This document shows, piece by piece, positions 12,801 through 26,559 of a stretch of DNA of 64,000 bases. Source of the DNA: Zonotrichia leucophrys gambelii. Its lineage: Eukaryota; Chordata; Aves; Passeriformes; Passerellidae. Numbering within the stretch: position 1 is the first letter of the stretch; each line of letters starts with the position of its first letter. The position numbers were made by a program, and so were the translations under genes. Location of the stretch: contig NC_088172.1 of NCBI RefSeq assembly GCF_028769735.1, positions 95,403,235-95,467,234 of the forward strand. Reading direction: 5' to 3'. The notes beneath the pieces were generated by a model, which saw nothing but the letters and a program-made list of their open reading frames with translations, ran no database searches and had not been told where the DNA came from.

Positions 12801-13380
12801 ATACTTATTGCATAAAGCTAAGACATATATAAATTATTTTCAAAACAAACTTATATAGGAAGCTACCAACTCTTCGACACTTTCTGTTGTTTTCTCCTGG
12901 GTTTTGGTGGGTTTTTTCCCTTTTCTTGCTTTATGACTATATGGAAAGAGGGAGTTAAAACATTACTGTGAATTAATCTGCAAGGACTCTGAGGAATGGA
13001 GACAAGGCTTTGCACACACAAGCTGGTGCTGTCTGTTCATTGAAAAACCATCATCTTTGGGAGACAGGTCACCTCAGGCACCTTGACAGGTCTACTTTTG
13101 GAAAAAAACATCTTCACAAAGACCAAAATGAAGTCCAAATGCCTTGAATATGACTTTGTCGCAAGAAAATGTCCAATAATACACTAAGTCTTAAAGTATC
13201 TTGTCTCTAATATTTTGTAACTGGAGCTAAGACTTTAACTTGACTTCAAGCAAAAAAATGCAGAGGCTTTTACAGCCTGCTTCCACCCAGAAGAAAAATA
13301 GATCCCTTTCATCTTTGCACATGTTCATGTTTTCATGTGTTAGGAGATGCACTTGCCCACTTAGGTAAAATTTATTCTAA
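9815..13380. other. Intronic AT-rich sequence, nothing recognised
   Basis: 9815-10560 has somewhat higher GC and may include diverged repeat material. 10560-13380 is ordinary AT-rich intron. The 122-codon frame at 10779-11147 (minus) is lysine- and phenylalanine-rich with no recognisable domain. The stretch 11260-11850 has several TAAT and ATTA words and would be worth a conservation check, but nothing functional can be claimed from sequence alone. Confidence 0.45.
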
Positions 13381-13389
13381 AGAGAATTT

Positions 13390-13420
13390 TATATATATAT
13401 ATATATACACACATATATAT
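13390..13420. repeat. (AT)n/(AC)n microsatellite
   Basis: A run of AT dinucleotides, a short ACACAC interruption, then further AT units. Confidence 0.9.
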
Positions 13421-15150
13421 TTCATTTATTTAAAAAAAAACCCAGGCACTGGAGATAAATGCCCTTGCCACTAAACTATTGATGCTGCAGGGATACAGCT
13501 CTCCATTTCTAAACTAAGATGAGGATTATCTCTGATGACATATATTTCTTGCAACAGACATTTCTGTGGGAGTCTTTCATTAAAATTCTTAATAATATTC
13601 TAATGATGAATCACTTCATTAAAAAAAATTCAGCTTAGCTATGTGCAAGCATATTTTAATCAGCAGGCATATTACAATAAGTTTGTGCTTCAAAATTAAA
13701 CTTAATTCTATTTGAAGTGGATTTTTTATTAGTATAGTACAGTAGTAGGGACCATCTAGAGATAGTGTAAAAGACATGAATGGTAAATATGGTTTTCTGT
13801 GTCTCCAGACCACATTTTCCTTCAGGCTGATTTCTGTTTCATTGTTCAACTCTTGGACTTACATGTTATTTAATTTCCTTTGAATCTCCTTTCCTTGAGA
13901 AATTGTTATATAGTATTGTTCGGCCTGTATTATATAGGATCTGGCATTGGATAAGCACAGACTAAACACATAGCTGGTGGCTCCAGATCTTCATAGCAGT
14001 CAAACAGTAATTTAACTACTCTGAAGACAATTGTCACAGCATTACCATTTTTTAAAATTCAAGTGAGAGCCCAGAAACTGAATACAGCTTCTGCCTATTT
14101 TCACCCCAGATATTTTTACTGAATAGCTTTGCAGTAGCTAAGAAGAGCTAAAAATTTGTTTTCATGCATAAGGGCTCATTAAATTGCTGGATTGCAAGAT
14201 TTATAAAATATTTATCCCTATAGAGAAACAGGTTTTAGAATTCACAGCTCAGAATAGACTCCAATTCCCCTCACATATGGAGAGCCACTGATGTAATTAA
14301 AGGTTAAAATAAAGGAGATCAAATGTTAAAAGGATAAACGTGTTTCCTCTCTCCTGAGCTGGGGGATGGCATGGTTCCTCTCTTCCTAAGCTCATACTGG
14401 AAGATCTTGATTTTCTCCCTCCATAATTACCTCAGGTTAGAAACACAGTTTAGCCCATGTTTTCAGTGCTAGGGGACAGGTAATTCTCTTTATTCTTTCT
14501 TTGGCAATGATAAAAGGAAAAACGAAAACACACTGCTTCCATGGGAAATGTTAGGTGAAGGCAATGGAAGTTCTGCACCTCAGCTTCCTCAAGCTCCACC
14601 TCATGCAGGAATTGCTGGCAGGCTGAGCTAGGCTACCTGGCCCTCCACATTTTCAAATGGTGAGCATAAAATCTTTACTGAGGGAAAGGTTAATATATCC
14701 CCTCATGAATTCTAATGACAGACAGTGTTTCCAAAACTCCAGTGAGACCATTATAATCTTTATAGACTGCAATCGATTTTTACGTCTCACAAACAGGCCA
14801 TCTGCAATTTATAAGCTGCATCATTAGACCTTTTCTCATTGCTTCTGTTTTGTTCTTGGTGATGCATAATGTGTTGCTAGTCAGGAAAATTGATTAATTC
14901 CTTACTTTTGGCCCTTGGTTTTCGGACTAATTTTGTTTGACTTCCTCAGCTATTTTGATTCTAAAGAGGGTAAAACTCACCCCAGATCAAGCCTTAGCTT
15001 CTTATTTATTTACAGCATTTTTTTTTATTAACAGCTTACTTGGACCTCTAAGATGTGGCAGTGATAGAGTGGTAAGACAAAAGCAACACTAGCTTTTTGA
15101 GCACACGTCCAACGTGAAAAGCTTTCAGAATCAGCAGGAATGAAACTGCA
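13421..15150. other. Intronic AT-rich sequence, nothing recognised
   Basis: No repeat, RNA gene or plausible coding frame stands out. The minus frame at 13619-13849 is AT-rich and featureless. Confidence 0.5.
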
Positions 15151-15195
15151 TTCCCTTTATCTGCTGATTTCCCTGAATTCCCTTTATCTGCTGAT
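15151..15195. repeat. Short tandem duplication, about 27 bp unit
   Basis: The word attccctttatctgctgat occurs twice, about 27 bp apart, near 15151 and 15177. It is a two-copy local duplication within otherwise single-copy sequence. Confidence 0.75.
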
Positions 15196-15199
15196 CTTC

Positions 15200-18100
15200 C
15201 CAGACAATTGCATTTCAAGGAAGTCCCTGGCAGCTGCCTTTCTTGGAGCATTTCCTCTCCTCTGCGAGGCTGCTGAAGCCTCTCTGCCTGCACATTGGGA
15301 CTCAGGGGGGGAGAAACCACAACAGCTGCATTTCAGAGCTGCATTACACTGAAAAACACCCAAGTGCTGCTCCAGCTGTATCAAACCCAAATGTGGGCTC
15401 CCAAAGGAGCTTCTGTTGGCAGTTTAAATCAAACTTTTCCACTACAGCAAGGGTTCAGCCTTGTTTTCAGCATGATTTCCAAAGCATGAGAGCTCTGTAG
15501 TACTGCATATGGATTTCTTTTATAAACGACATTAGCGACTTTGAGCAGGAGGTCCTGATGCTCTGCTGTTCAATTTGTGTCATTTTCTAAGTACATTTAT
15601 AAGAAACTGTATCATATATACTTAATAAAGTGTATTATGCATTACAATAGGCAGCATTACAACACACCACTGTGTTAAAGCTCTCTAAATCCCACCTTTG
15701 GAGACAGCAGTAAAAGGAAGTTGAATGAAATTACAGCTTAAGGTAAAAAGAGTTTACTCTTCCACACACAGCTTCAAAGGTTTCACTGTGGGTGAGAAAG
15801 AAGTCATTATGAGTGACCAAATTCTAGAGATAGTGGCTCAAAGGGGAAAAATATGCAAAAGAATAAATGTACTGAATCAGGAACTGTGAGCCCCTTAAAA
15901 ACAGTTAACCCCTCAGGTCTTTATGGAAAAAGGGACTGGGGTTAGAACTGGGAAGGCTGAAAGAGGCCAACATCACTGAAAACTGGAAAAGATCACCACA
16001 CAGGAAATGGAGAAATGGAAAAGGAACATATTTCAAGGAAAAGAAATAGGGAGACAGTAACAGGAGAGGTACGTCACTCAAGGAGATTGCAAAGAAATAA
16101 AATATTTCCCGTCAACCCTTCAAACCTCTAGAGGCCATCTGCAGTAACACAGGCCATCCGAAACCAATTATGATTGCTACATACATTTCCATATCTTTAT
16201 TACTGTGTTTAATATCATTCAATAAGGAATATGAGTAATTCTGACTCGGTAAAAGAATCAAATATGTGAGGGAGGAAATTTTAGTGGAATGTGTTTCAAC
16301 ATCCAGAACGAATCAGCAATGCAAATCAGGCAGTGTGAAAACTGGGGAATGCTAAAAGGAAAGTTCATGAGAATCTCAGACATCCTGTCATTTCTGGAAA
16401 ATGTGATCAACACAAGATGAGTATTATATTCATTAACAAAAAAAATAATAATGGATAGAAACAGGTGTATCATCTTAAATTGAAATGGCATGTGAAGTAA
16501 AAGAGGAGCACTGCAATTAAAGGAGTGCAGCTGACAGATTCCAACAGCAGATTGCAGAGTGCTGAACCGAGGATTATATGGCATTTTTTGGCACACAATT
16601 GTGAGCAGAATCAATAGGAAACACACAGTCACGGTCAAGTAGCAAAGTTAGCATGAAAGTCCAACAGATGTTTACACTGACCTGAAGGCTCTGGGTGAAA
16701 TTCTAGAGGAACCTGGGCCAATTCAACTGCTATCTTCCTAGAGCAGGAGATTTGTGGCAGATAAAATCCAAGTCGTAGCATTGGATTAACACAGGCTGGG
16801 ATGCTTAGAGACACTGGTCTTGTAGTATGGGTACACATCACTGGCTTCCAAAATGTAGCTGCTCAATTCAGACTAAATCATCATCTTTACAATCTTCACA
16901 CTCACCCAGCCAAAACAACTATTCAGCAGAAGCTTAGATGGAAATGAGGACAAATGCATTTAATTGTGATGGACTTGTATCCTGATAGAAAGTTTGTTGC
17001 TCTGATCCAAAAAAATCAGAAACCTGAACCAATCTTGTTGGAAATGCAAGGCACACAACCATGGAATGTTACTGGACTTGTCTGTTTTCAGTTAATTTAT
17101 TTAATACCTAAAGGCATAGAGACTTCAAGACAAAGCAAAAGGAGCAAAAACAAGAGGACTAAGAAAATAAGACAGAACTGTAGAGGTAACAGAGAAGCAA
17201 AAAGATAAATGTAAATTGGAGAAGGAGCTATTTCAGTTGATAAACAAATAAACACAAAGCAAAATAATCTTTGCCTTTTAAGAGATGAAGCATTAGGATA
17301 ACCTCCAGGAAAATGCTGCCCTATGGGCTTGCCTTTCCAAGATAAGACACATTCAGTGCTACTATCAAATTCTGACCTGAGCATTGCTGTTCATTATTAG
17401 TTTTTGGACAGGCCCTAAATATAATGCGAAAGCACCTGTTCTGAGTCAAAGAATATATAGTCCAACTGCATCCTGCTGATTTACTACTATTTTTTTCCTG
17501 TGGCCCAGACTGGCCATATGGTGAGTTTCTTGGACAATTTCCTGAGGAATGGCTACTCTTTGAAATGGCCAGTGTGAAGGTCTTACCCCTTGGAGAGCTC
17601 TTGTACTGCATTCACAGCAATCTCATCTCTTACAAAAGCCAGAATCCTATTTTGCTGCTTTCAAGGGTACACCTGAGTGGTAGATTTCCTTCATTTTCCT
17701 TGGCTCCTGGACTGGCCTTTAATCAATGAGCTTAAAATACCTCCTTCACTTTTTCATTTAGAATTCTGGTCTATCTCCATAAAAAGAAGCAGGTACTGCT
17801 TTCTTTTTTTTAATACAACTGGTTATATCAGTTTCTATCTTTTCACAGCACAGACATATCACATTCATTAAGAAATGTTCCACAATTAAACTTCCCATTT
17901 CAATTCCACATACATTGAGTAAGAATTCTCCTTTCAGTGTATTTTTATTATCTTAATTTGTAATTCTTTCATATGTAATTATACTTCTGAATATAGCCTT
18001 TTCTCCATAAGTGGAACATACATTCAAATAAAAATATTCTGTGTTGTCAAAAAGGGAAGTGCAGGAAAATAATGATTATTCATAAGAGAGCCAAATCAAC

Positions 18101-21100
18101 AAGATCCTTGAGGAAATAATCTAAAAAAAAAAACTCCATTTGATCTTATCTGTAAATCTAATTCAGATAATCAGTAAAAAAATCTGTGTCTACATTCCCT
18201 CAGCAAACTAGGTAACTTCTGTTCCAGGCATATACCAGGAGGAATAATGCAAATGCAAAGAACAACTAAGACAATTTTCAAGCATTTCGCATCATGAGGT
18301 GCATAAATGCTGCCAAATTGTTTTAGTCATTCTTGGACCCTGGAGAACTCTCATGTGTCAGAATGGGTGTAACCATATCATTAATTCCACAAACAAACAA
18401 TGGGAATGGCAAAACTGGCATGGATTTAAGCACAATGAAAATTTTATACCAAAAAGGCATTCAGCACAGAACCCACTAACCCATTAAGTCTTATATTCTG
18501 AAAGCACAGCAAACAGAGGATAGACCACAAACTAAAAGTCCTTCAGGTTCACTTCAGGCACAGAGAGAATGTGACCTTTCAAGAGTATTTATTAAAAAAA
18601 AAAAAAAACACACAACAGAACTCTGTTCCTGAGTATACTTAGAAAGTTTTAACAGTCATGCTGCTGTTTTAACAGTCATACCTGCTTAAGTCAGGTAGCT
18701 CAAAGATTTTATATAATAAATTTTCTAAAAATACAATAAAATTGTATTTCACCCAAGAATAACCTAATCCTCCTCAACATCTTTGCATAGGGATTAGAGG
18801 AAATAAAGCCAAGTCTGTTAGTATTTTTATAAGAGAAAGTAGTTCCAGGTAGAAATTGGGTATCACAATCACATCCACTGACATTTAAAGAAGACTGAAC
18901 TTAAAAAATCAAATACAGTCCCCAGTTACAAGAACTACAGGCCTGATATAGCTGAAAGGTAGCATGTTATTATCAATTAATGGGTGAGTATAAAACATTT
19001 AAGATTTTATTCTCTCTGGTTGACTCTTTAATGAAATTGCAGAGTGCAGTTTATTACTCAGAGGATCTGAGTAGAGGACACAGTTTTTGTGAAGATAACC
19101 TACCAGAGATTTATGTCTTTCATTGTTGACATGTGTGATTTAAACTCCACTCAACAATTTAGTATTATCCTTAAAGAAATTATTGAAAAATAACAATCAG
19201 AATTCCAAGTCCCAAACCTTGTGACTATGCAACTCTTTTTCACAACTTGAAATATACATATTTTGAAGGCTTTTCAAAGAAGGCACATGGAAATCCTAAA
19301 TAAACATACAATCTTATGCCTCCCACTGCCATGTTTTCCTTAAACATCCCCAAATTTCTTCTAATTAATAGCTTCTGCTAAAAACCTATTTATGAAAAGA
19401 GTACAGAACCAACTTGATAAATTCCTCCAGACTCCCAACATTTTCTTTGCAAGTAAGCAATTTCAGTAGATAAAAATGCCTGTCTTCCCCTGCTCCCCCA
19501 CAAATAAAAAACACTGCATCATCATTTGCTGAAATAGAATTGCACTACAATATATCTTGATGAATAGATAAAACAGAGGAAAAATTACTTCATATGTTTC
19601 CAATAAAAGAAATATATATTTTATACTAAAGAAATAGAACATTCAATTTCTTGTCCAAAACCATCAGTGAAAACAGCTGATCAAAAGTAGCAACACATTT
19701 TGGGCAAATGTAAATCTTACCAGCAATTTAAAAAACACATTCATCAGATTTTGGGAATGCAACATTTTGCCTGAGATTAGTAGATGTTTCAAAGAGTACT
19801 TTATTTTTTTCCAGGAATGGTGTATTAGGTACACCATAACCTATTCCATGAGATGTGTATGCTACCTCCAGCAATCCCATAGTGGCAGCATTCACAGCTA
19901 TGACAAGGAAAGGGAAACAAATGGGATTCACTCAGTTTGCCAGCAAATTCCTACAGACATCACGGGAGCTAAGTAAATACACACTCTGTCTAGAAAAACT
20001 CATAAAATCTTGCTGTGATTATGGCTACTTCCATTTAAGAGCATCTTTCAGTACATGTGTAAATTATAACAGATTTATTTTTTTCCAGAGGAGGGAACGG
20101 AGCAGTATTATGGTCTTCAAAGCTACAGATTCTATATTTCCTCACTGTTTAGTGAAATTAAAATACCAGACTAGAAAGATTTTGAGGATAAAATAAATTG
20201 ATAAAATAATATCAATATTATTTTACTCAATAATATATTATTTCAAACCCCAGTAATCTGTTCAACAGTACAGAGTAACCAGTTCTTTCATTATTCTTTT
20301 TCTTTTTTTATTCCATTAACTATTAAACACGTAAGACATAGACAATGCTTTAGTTCTCCTCTGATTAGGAGTTTCTACGTTCGGCAGCCTTGCTCACAGA
20401 TTTCAGGGAGTGAATTCTCCATGCTCTCTCCTGCAGTCACAGACTTGCTGACATCTCATTCAGCCAAAGCGCTTTGCTTTCTCCAACCCCCTTGACATTC
20501 TGCTTAAAATCCAACTGAAACCGAGTACATTGGGCCAGCACTGTGGATTGCCCATTCTGGGATCTCTGTCACTAGACAGAATTTTGCCTATCATCCTTTC
20601 CTTAAGATCCCATTTACAGGCCTGGCTTGGCTGTGCAGTTCAGCTCAATGCATCATGCAGATACCCCCATGGAAAGGAGCTGGCACATCAGTGCCTCCTC
20701 ATGGCTTTCTAATACCTGATGAGCTCTAACGCCACAGGAACTGGAATGCAACCTAGGATTCCCTTCCACATATGTTTAACCATATTTTTTTTTTTTCCCT
20801 GTAGATTTTGCATTTTCAGTAGGTGATCCTCTGCTATGACACCATTGTCATTTACTCTCTGTCTGGCCATTTAATCCAAATGGCAAACAGTGTGGAACTG
20901 GACTGTCTGGTCAGTCCCACCTACATATTTTCACATGGCTATTTAGACACTTGAGCCATTCTTCTGAAAACAACTACTCATTCTGCATGAAAAACAAGTG
21001 AAGGACTTGCTAATTTACTGTCCAACTTCAAGATATCCTCACGAGACCTCTGCGATATCAAATGCTATAGTAAAGTCATTAAAGCTACAAAGCCTTGAAA

Positions 21101-24100
21101 CCCATTATTATAACATTATTTCATCATAGAAAGATCAGATAGAAATTATTTCTGCACAACCTGTTTTATAAATTGTTAGCAAAAGCAACACATTTGGATA
21201 CATCTCTCATGAAAAATAATCTGAACTCCACGGCAGAGAGTTAAAGCAGTCTGAGGTAGAACCAAACCCCTTGATCCAAAAGTTTCTGAAATCAGAAAGA
21301 ATACTCCCTTGCTTTCAAAGGCTGCCTGAGGAGAATCATTCCACTGTTACATTGATGAAAATCAGATCTTCATTTCAATTCAAACACAGACAAACAAATT
21401 CATCTTAGGCTTCTAGGCAAATTCTTACTAGCAGAACCAAAATCTGGAAGCTTACAAAAGTGCTTTTCTTTCCTCTTTACCAACTAATCAGTCTGTATTG
21501 TTCAGAATAGCCTTAGCCTAACCAAGTATTAAGGAAAATCACTGTTTCTCCCCTACACCTTTTTGCCACCACAAAGCTTTACATTCTGTGACATTTTGTA
21601 AATTATTTCTGCTGGAAAGCTCTAAAATCCCTCATACAATGCCATCAGCAAGTACCATTAGAGTGCAGTACACCTCAGAAAATTCTTCTATGCTGATATT
21701 TATCCCAATAAAACACATTTTAACACATATTTTAGGAGGTTTTCAATTCATTTCCAAAAAGCATCTTTGCTTTTGTTGCAAAGTAGATAAAATTAAAACT
21801 GTCTTGATGTCACATTTTTAGCACCTCTTTATAAATAAACAGTTTTTACTCAACAGATCTTGTTGCCACGTCATTTTATCAGAAATAAGACACAAACCAG
21901 ACCAAAAATGGACATCCCAAAGAAGAACATTTGTTTCTAAAGAATACATATGAATACATCAGGAATTTAGTTACCCCTAAAGCAATCTGGAATACCCTAC
22001 ATTACAATAATTTATTCATAATTTTTGCTCCAATGTTTATATCTCAACTACAGCTCAATACTGTGCATAATATGTCACATCTAAAACCATAAGTAAGATC
22101 CACTCCTCTTGCAGTAGGTATTGGCAAAAAATATAATGAAATTTGTTCTTAAACCTCAGACATCACTAAAAAAAGACAGGGAATGGGAGAGGAGACAGTG
22201 AATATTATTAACCTTATTTCAGGGATGAAAAATATGAGGAAGATTAAATACTTGAGGTATATAAAGAACTTGTAATAGAATAGTGAAAATAAAATAGCAA
22301 TTCCAAATCCCATTTCCAGAACTTAATTACTTCTCAGTTCTTCATCTCTCTTTTTTTTTCCCATTTTATGCATCCAGATGTCTACCCTTCATCTGATATA
22401 ATCATTTATGAGGGATCCAGTTTCTAAAGAAGAAATAATATCTGGGTCCAAAGCCTAAAAGTCTTGTTTCATAATAAGTTTCTCAACTCCAGCCAGTTCT
22501 GCAAAAACAAAACCCAACTGCAAACCCAAGGAGCAAAGGTCACTATCACAATTTAAATGATTTTCTGAAGGAACCCAACATTTTGGAAGAGAACTTGCAG
22601 CTGGCTGTATATTAAGTATCATACAGCTCTTATTAATACAAAAAAAGCAGTAAGAAGTGAAGGATGAGACTCATGGTGAGCCTTTTGCTCTCTTTAAAGA
22701 CAAGGGGTGCACAACAAAATCAGGGACCAATAATTTGCAGAAACTTTATATACTATTATGATATCTAATACAACTTCAGGTGGTTTTGTTACATTATTTT
22801 CCTGATATTTATTTGGTTATCAAAGGTTTGCTTAAAAAATATTGCCAGTCTTCAGTCTTTTATTTTGTCAACAGTTTTCCAGGGTGTCTATTGCATAAAC
22901 TCAAAGAAAACACCAAGTCATACTGACATTTAGCTGAAAAGCGTAGAAAAATTAATAAATTCAGGAATCTCTTTTAAATGCAGGGAAAAGGAAAACAACT
23001 CTCAGAAATATTTTTAACAGCTACAAAAACTACATTACAAAGAGGCTTCCCAAGATTTGATTTAAAAGTGATGCTACTGACTCACAGAAAACGATTTTCC
23101 TTAAGATATAGCACAATGAGGCTAGCAGGCTTATCAAGAGACAACTTTTACCTTAAGTACTTTGAAAACTCCGTTAAAAGAGAGAAAACATTTTCCAAAT
23201 CACTGAAAGCTTTCCTAATGTCACTAATGAATCCCTTATATATTTTTTGTTCTGGCTAGAACAATGATAATAATTAATGCTTGCAGGAATAAATCACATC
23301 TATATAGACAGAAATGCACAGAGATGTGTCACATATCCACTTCTCCTGTAGCTGAGAGGGCAAAAAATACTAATTTTTAATCTTACTATTATAATTCCCA
23401 GAGATGGCACATTATCAATTGTAAAACAGTTAATGTTAACTTTTTAAAATTAACAGATAAAAAAAAAACTGTTAACAGCTTTTAACACATTAAACACATT
23501 AACAGTTGTTTAATAGCCTGTGGTTAGTAAGGGAAGTATTGCCTTCACTTATTTAATTTCAATTTTTTTTTTTTTAATTTAGCAATCTTGGTAAAATCAC
23601 ATTTAGGACAAATTGCTTTCTATAAATGTATTAAACTGAGCAGTTTTTAGCCAGTTTATGAACTGCATGAATGTTGCAATCACAAATCTGAGAGGTCTGA
23701 GCAGTGTAGATAGTAGATTTAATGGTGATGGAGCGCCAACACATCTTTGTTGATATTCTATTATCCCCTCAGTTCACTAAACTTCTCTTTCACTCTTGGT
23801 ATATATCTCCCATGTTTCAAAAAGAAAAACATGAAGTTTGCAGAGCACTACTGCTGAGCTGGGGACATATTTTAAATGACAGTAAAATCATAGTGTATTA
23901 AATTATACTCCCTTCACTGCTTAGCAAGAAACAGCCTTTAGGGATGTTACATAGGACTCGGATTTCTGACTGGTACTATTTTGCTGTAGAATTTAAGCTT
24001 TCCTGAAGAAACAGCACTGGAATTCTTCCACAGAAAATGTAACAGAAAGGTGGTAAATGACACATACATTGAGCCTGAAGAAAATTTATATGCATACAGA

Positions 24101-26243
24101 CATCTGAGCTTAAGGTCATTATTCATTAAAAAAAGCATTTCTAAAGATGAATCTAATTAGACTACATACTAGGCACAGCATTTATAATATGTAAAAACAT
24201 GGATAGCTTTCTCTAAAACTGTAAATACTTTCATTGGTCCTCTGATTCTATAGTTTAGCTTGTGTCTGATTCTGCTTAAACCAAAATTTTAATTCTTTTT
24301 AGATTATGGAACATTATTTTAAAATCTTTTCATTCATTCTAACACATATAGTCCCATTTAAATCCATGTCAGTAATAACATTTAACATTCCTGAAAATGT
24401 CACTGGATGATTAAAATACCACGAGGTAATATATAAGATAACCATGCTTGTAAACAGCCATATTGTACGATTAAAATAAGGCTGGTTATCTGCAGCATAA
24501 TAATACATACATTAAATTATACTGGGGATCAAGGGGATAAAATTATTCATATAAATAATCCAACCAAATACAGTGGGACCATCTGTGAATTAAGTGATAA
24601 GAAAGAAATTTAGTAGGAATTTGACTGTGACTTTATTCTGTCTTCACCTCCTGCCCTAAAAGCTCCTTATTTGTATTCTTTCCAGAAAACTACTATATAG
24701 CAGATACAAGATAAAGCATGGAAAGGAACAGGAAAAATAAATATTTCTAATTTTTATAGTTTTCAACACACAGGGAAAGAAAGAGCATCTAGTTCTGCAA
24801 GCAGAGAAAGTTACAATCTCTAAACAAGGAGGAAAAATGCCAAAGGTGTGTTCAAAGGTCCTGGAACATTAATAAATGCGGCATGTATAAAGGCAGAAGT
24901 GCCTTAAAAATGTTGTCTGGTCATGTCAAAGATTAATACTTAATTTTTGGCTCTTGTGTACAGAATATTTTATTATGACTATACTACTCCTTACATAAAA
25001 TTTACAGGTTTAAGACATATTTTTAGACCATGTTTTAAATGGCAACACTGATAAGCAGACATGCAAATACTATGTCTACATTTTAATCCTAAAAAACTCA
25101 TTTCCTTAGGAAAATGGTTCTGAAGTGTATTGAAACAATTTTGTGTAAGACTTTCATGTGGCTTTTAATTTTTTTTTTTCTTTAAAAGACACATTTATCA
25201 CAGAGGAATGTTGATTACAGTAATTACTGAAAATAGAGTGACCCAGTATAGTAAGGAAACCTTCTTTTTTCAGTCTTAAAAGACTGTATTTGATTTATTA
25301 AAAAAAAAACCCAAATATCTCAACTGAAAATCTGACATTTATGTTAGCAGTAGTATATCCCCAAGGGAGCTCAGAGTAAGTTTCATTTCCATTCTGATTC
25401 CTTTTGACTTCAGTCTTATTTTGAAACAGACATATAAAAACCATTTGGGCAGGAGTAACTTGACTTTTGGGTTTAAGTCTTTTGCCAAACCTTTGAAAAC
25501 TAATCAGAATTTGCTCAAATTGCAAATGTTTCCTAAAACGTGCATGCTGCACAGCATTAGTGGAGATGTCTTGAGTTTTGCCACTAAATTCCTGAAAACT
25601 CTTTAACTTCAGCCCCAGCAGGTCTTCCCTGTCATTCCAAACTCCGTAACCTGTGCTAGGTCCAGCCAGGTTTGGAGCAGGGAATGTGTCAGTCCTTCAG
25701 CAAATTCCCTGCTGGAATGGGCCCTGCAGAAAGGCAGCTTCCTCATTCAAGCACAGAAAACACAATGGCTGGGATGGCTGTGTGGGAGAAGAGTCTTAAA
25801 AACTTAAGAGGAAAAAAAAAATATACACTGCCTATTTTACTAGCTTAAAATAATGTTCTTTAGGTTGCAAAGTCAAAAATAGTAGCTTTGAGACATAAGG
25901 CTTCTTACGTAACTGAGATCCATCTACTTTATTCATATAGGGGAGGATATAGCCTTTAATTACACAGTTTAATGCAATTCTCTCCAGAGCTTCCCTCACT
26001 TGATCTGCACACAGAGGACTATTCTTAGCCAGAAGTAATGACTGAGTACCACAGAGAGCTGCTGTGCCAGTGAGCAGAGCATCTGCCCTCGCTGGAAAGG
26101 AGTGGGGTGTACCTCAGAACAAGGAGAGCTGAATGAAGAAATATACTCTATTCCCTTCTCTCCTAAATGTCACCGACATCTTTTCATAAAAATGCTTTCT
26201 TTAGGATTTTTCCTTCTGGGAAGCTGAGGCCCCAGAAAAACAA
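15200..26243. other. Intronic AT-rich sequence, little recognised
   Basis: About 11 kb of AT-rich intron. 15200-15490 is locally GC-richer with overlapping small frames on both strands, perhaps an old repeat fragment. The small frames between 16 and 25 kb have no recognisable domains. A GTTAAC-rich cluster at 23427-23510 is listed separately. I see no exon, tRNA or complete transposon. Confidence 0.45.
23427..23510. repeat. Cluster of GTTAAC/TTAACA words with a 10 bp palindrome
   Basis: Within 84 bp there are several copies of ttaac in both orientations: cagttaatgttaac at the start, the perfect palindrome ctgttaacag in the middle, then tttaacacat, ttaaacacatt and aacagttgttt. It is a small region of direct and inverted repetition. 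Confidence 0.6.
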
Positions 26244-26548
26244 TGTAAACATTGATTATCTGCTGCAGTGGAATGCAACAGGTGCACCTGTGATTGGCCC
26301 ATGTTGGATGTTTGTAATTAATGGCCAATCAAAGGCCAAGCTCTCTCTGGGACAGAATCAGAGAGAGTGCCTTTGTTTATTCATTCTTTTTTCTATTCTT
26401 AGCTTAGCAAGCTTCTGAGAACTTTTCTCTCTATTCCTATTAGCATAGTGCTAATGTAATATATATCATAATAAACCAAGCCTTCTGAAAATGAGGTCAA
26501 GATTCTCGCCTCTCTCTTCACCCTGCAACCCTTGCAAGCCCTGCAACA
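26244..26548 (+). mobile_element. Solo LTR of an endogenous retrovirus (second family)
   Basis: Starts tgtaaacattgattatctgc and ends around ctgcaaca at 26541-26548, giving the TG...CA ends expected of an LTR. It contains an inverted CCAAT box (ATTGG, 26293-26297), a direct CCAAT (26324-26328) and a polyadenylation signal AATAAA (26470-26475). After that signal is a pyrimidine-rich stretch as in many U5 regions. Length is about 305 bp. It is a different family from the LTRs at 7.4 and 9.2 kb. It resembles a common passerine ERV LTR from memory, which a repeat library would confirm. Exact borders and target duplication are uncertain. It is antisense to NRXN1. Confidence 0.6.
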
Positions 26549-26559
26549 CCTAAAAACCC

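Noticed and set aside
16954..17208. 84-codon plus frame as a possible small gene
   Set aside because: No recognisable domain and a basic low-complexity tail. An overlapping minus frame of similar size is equally unsupported.
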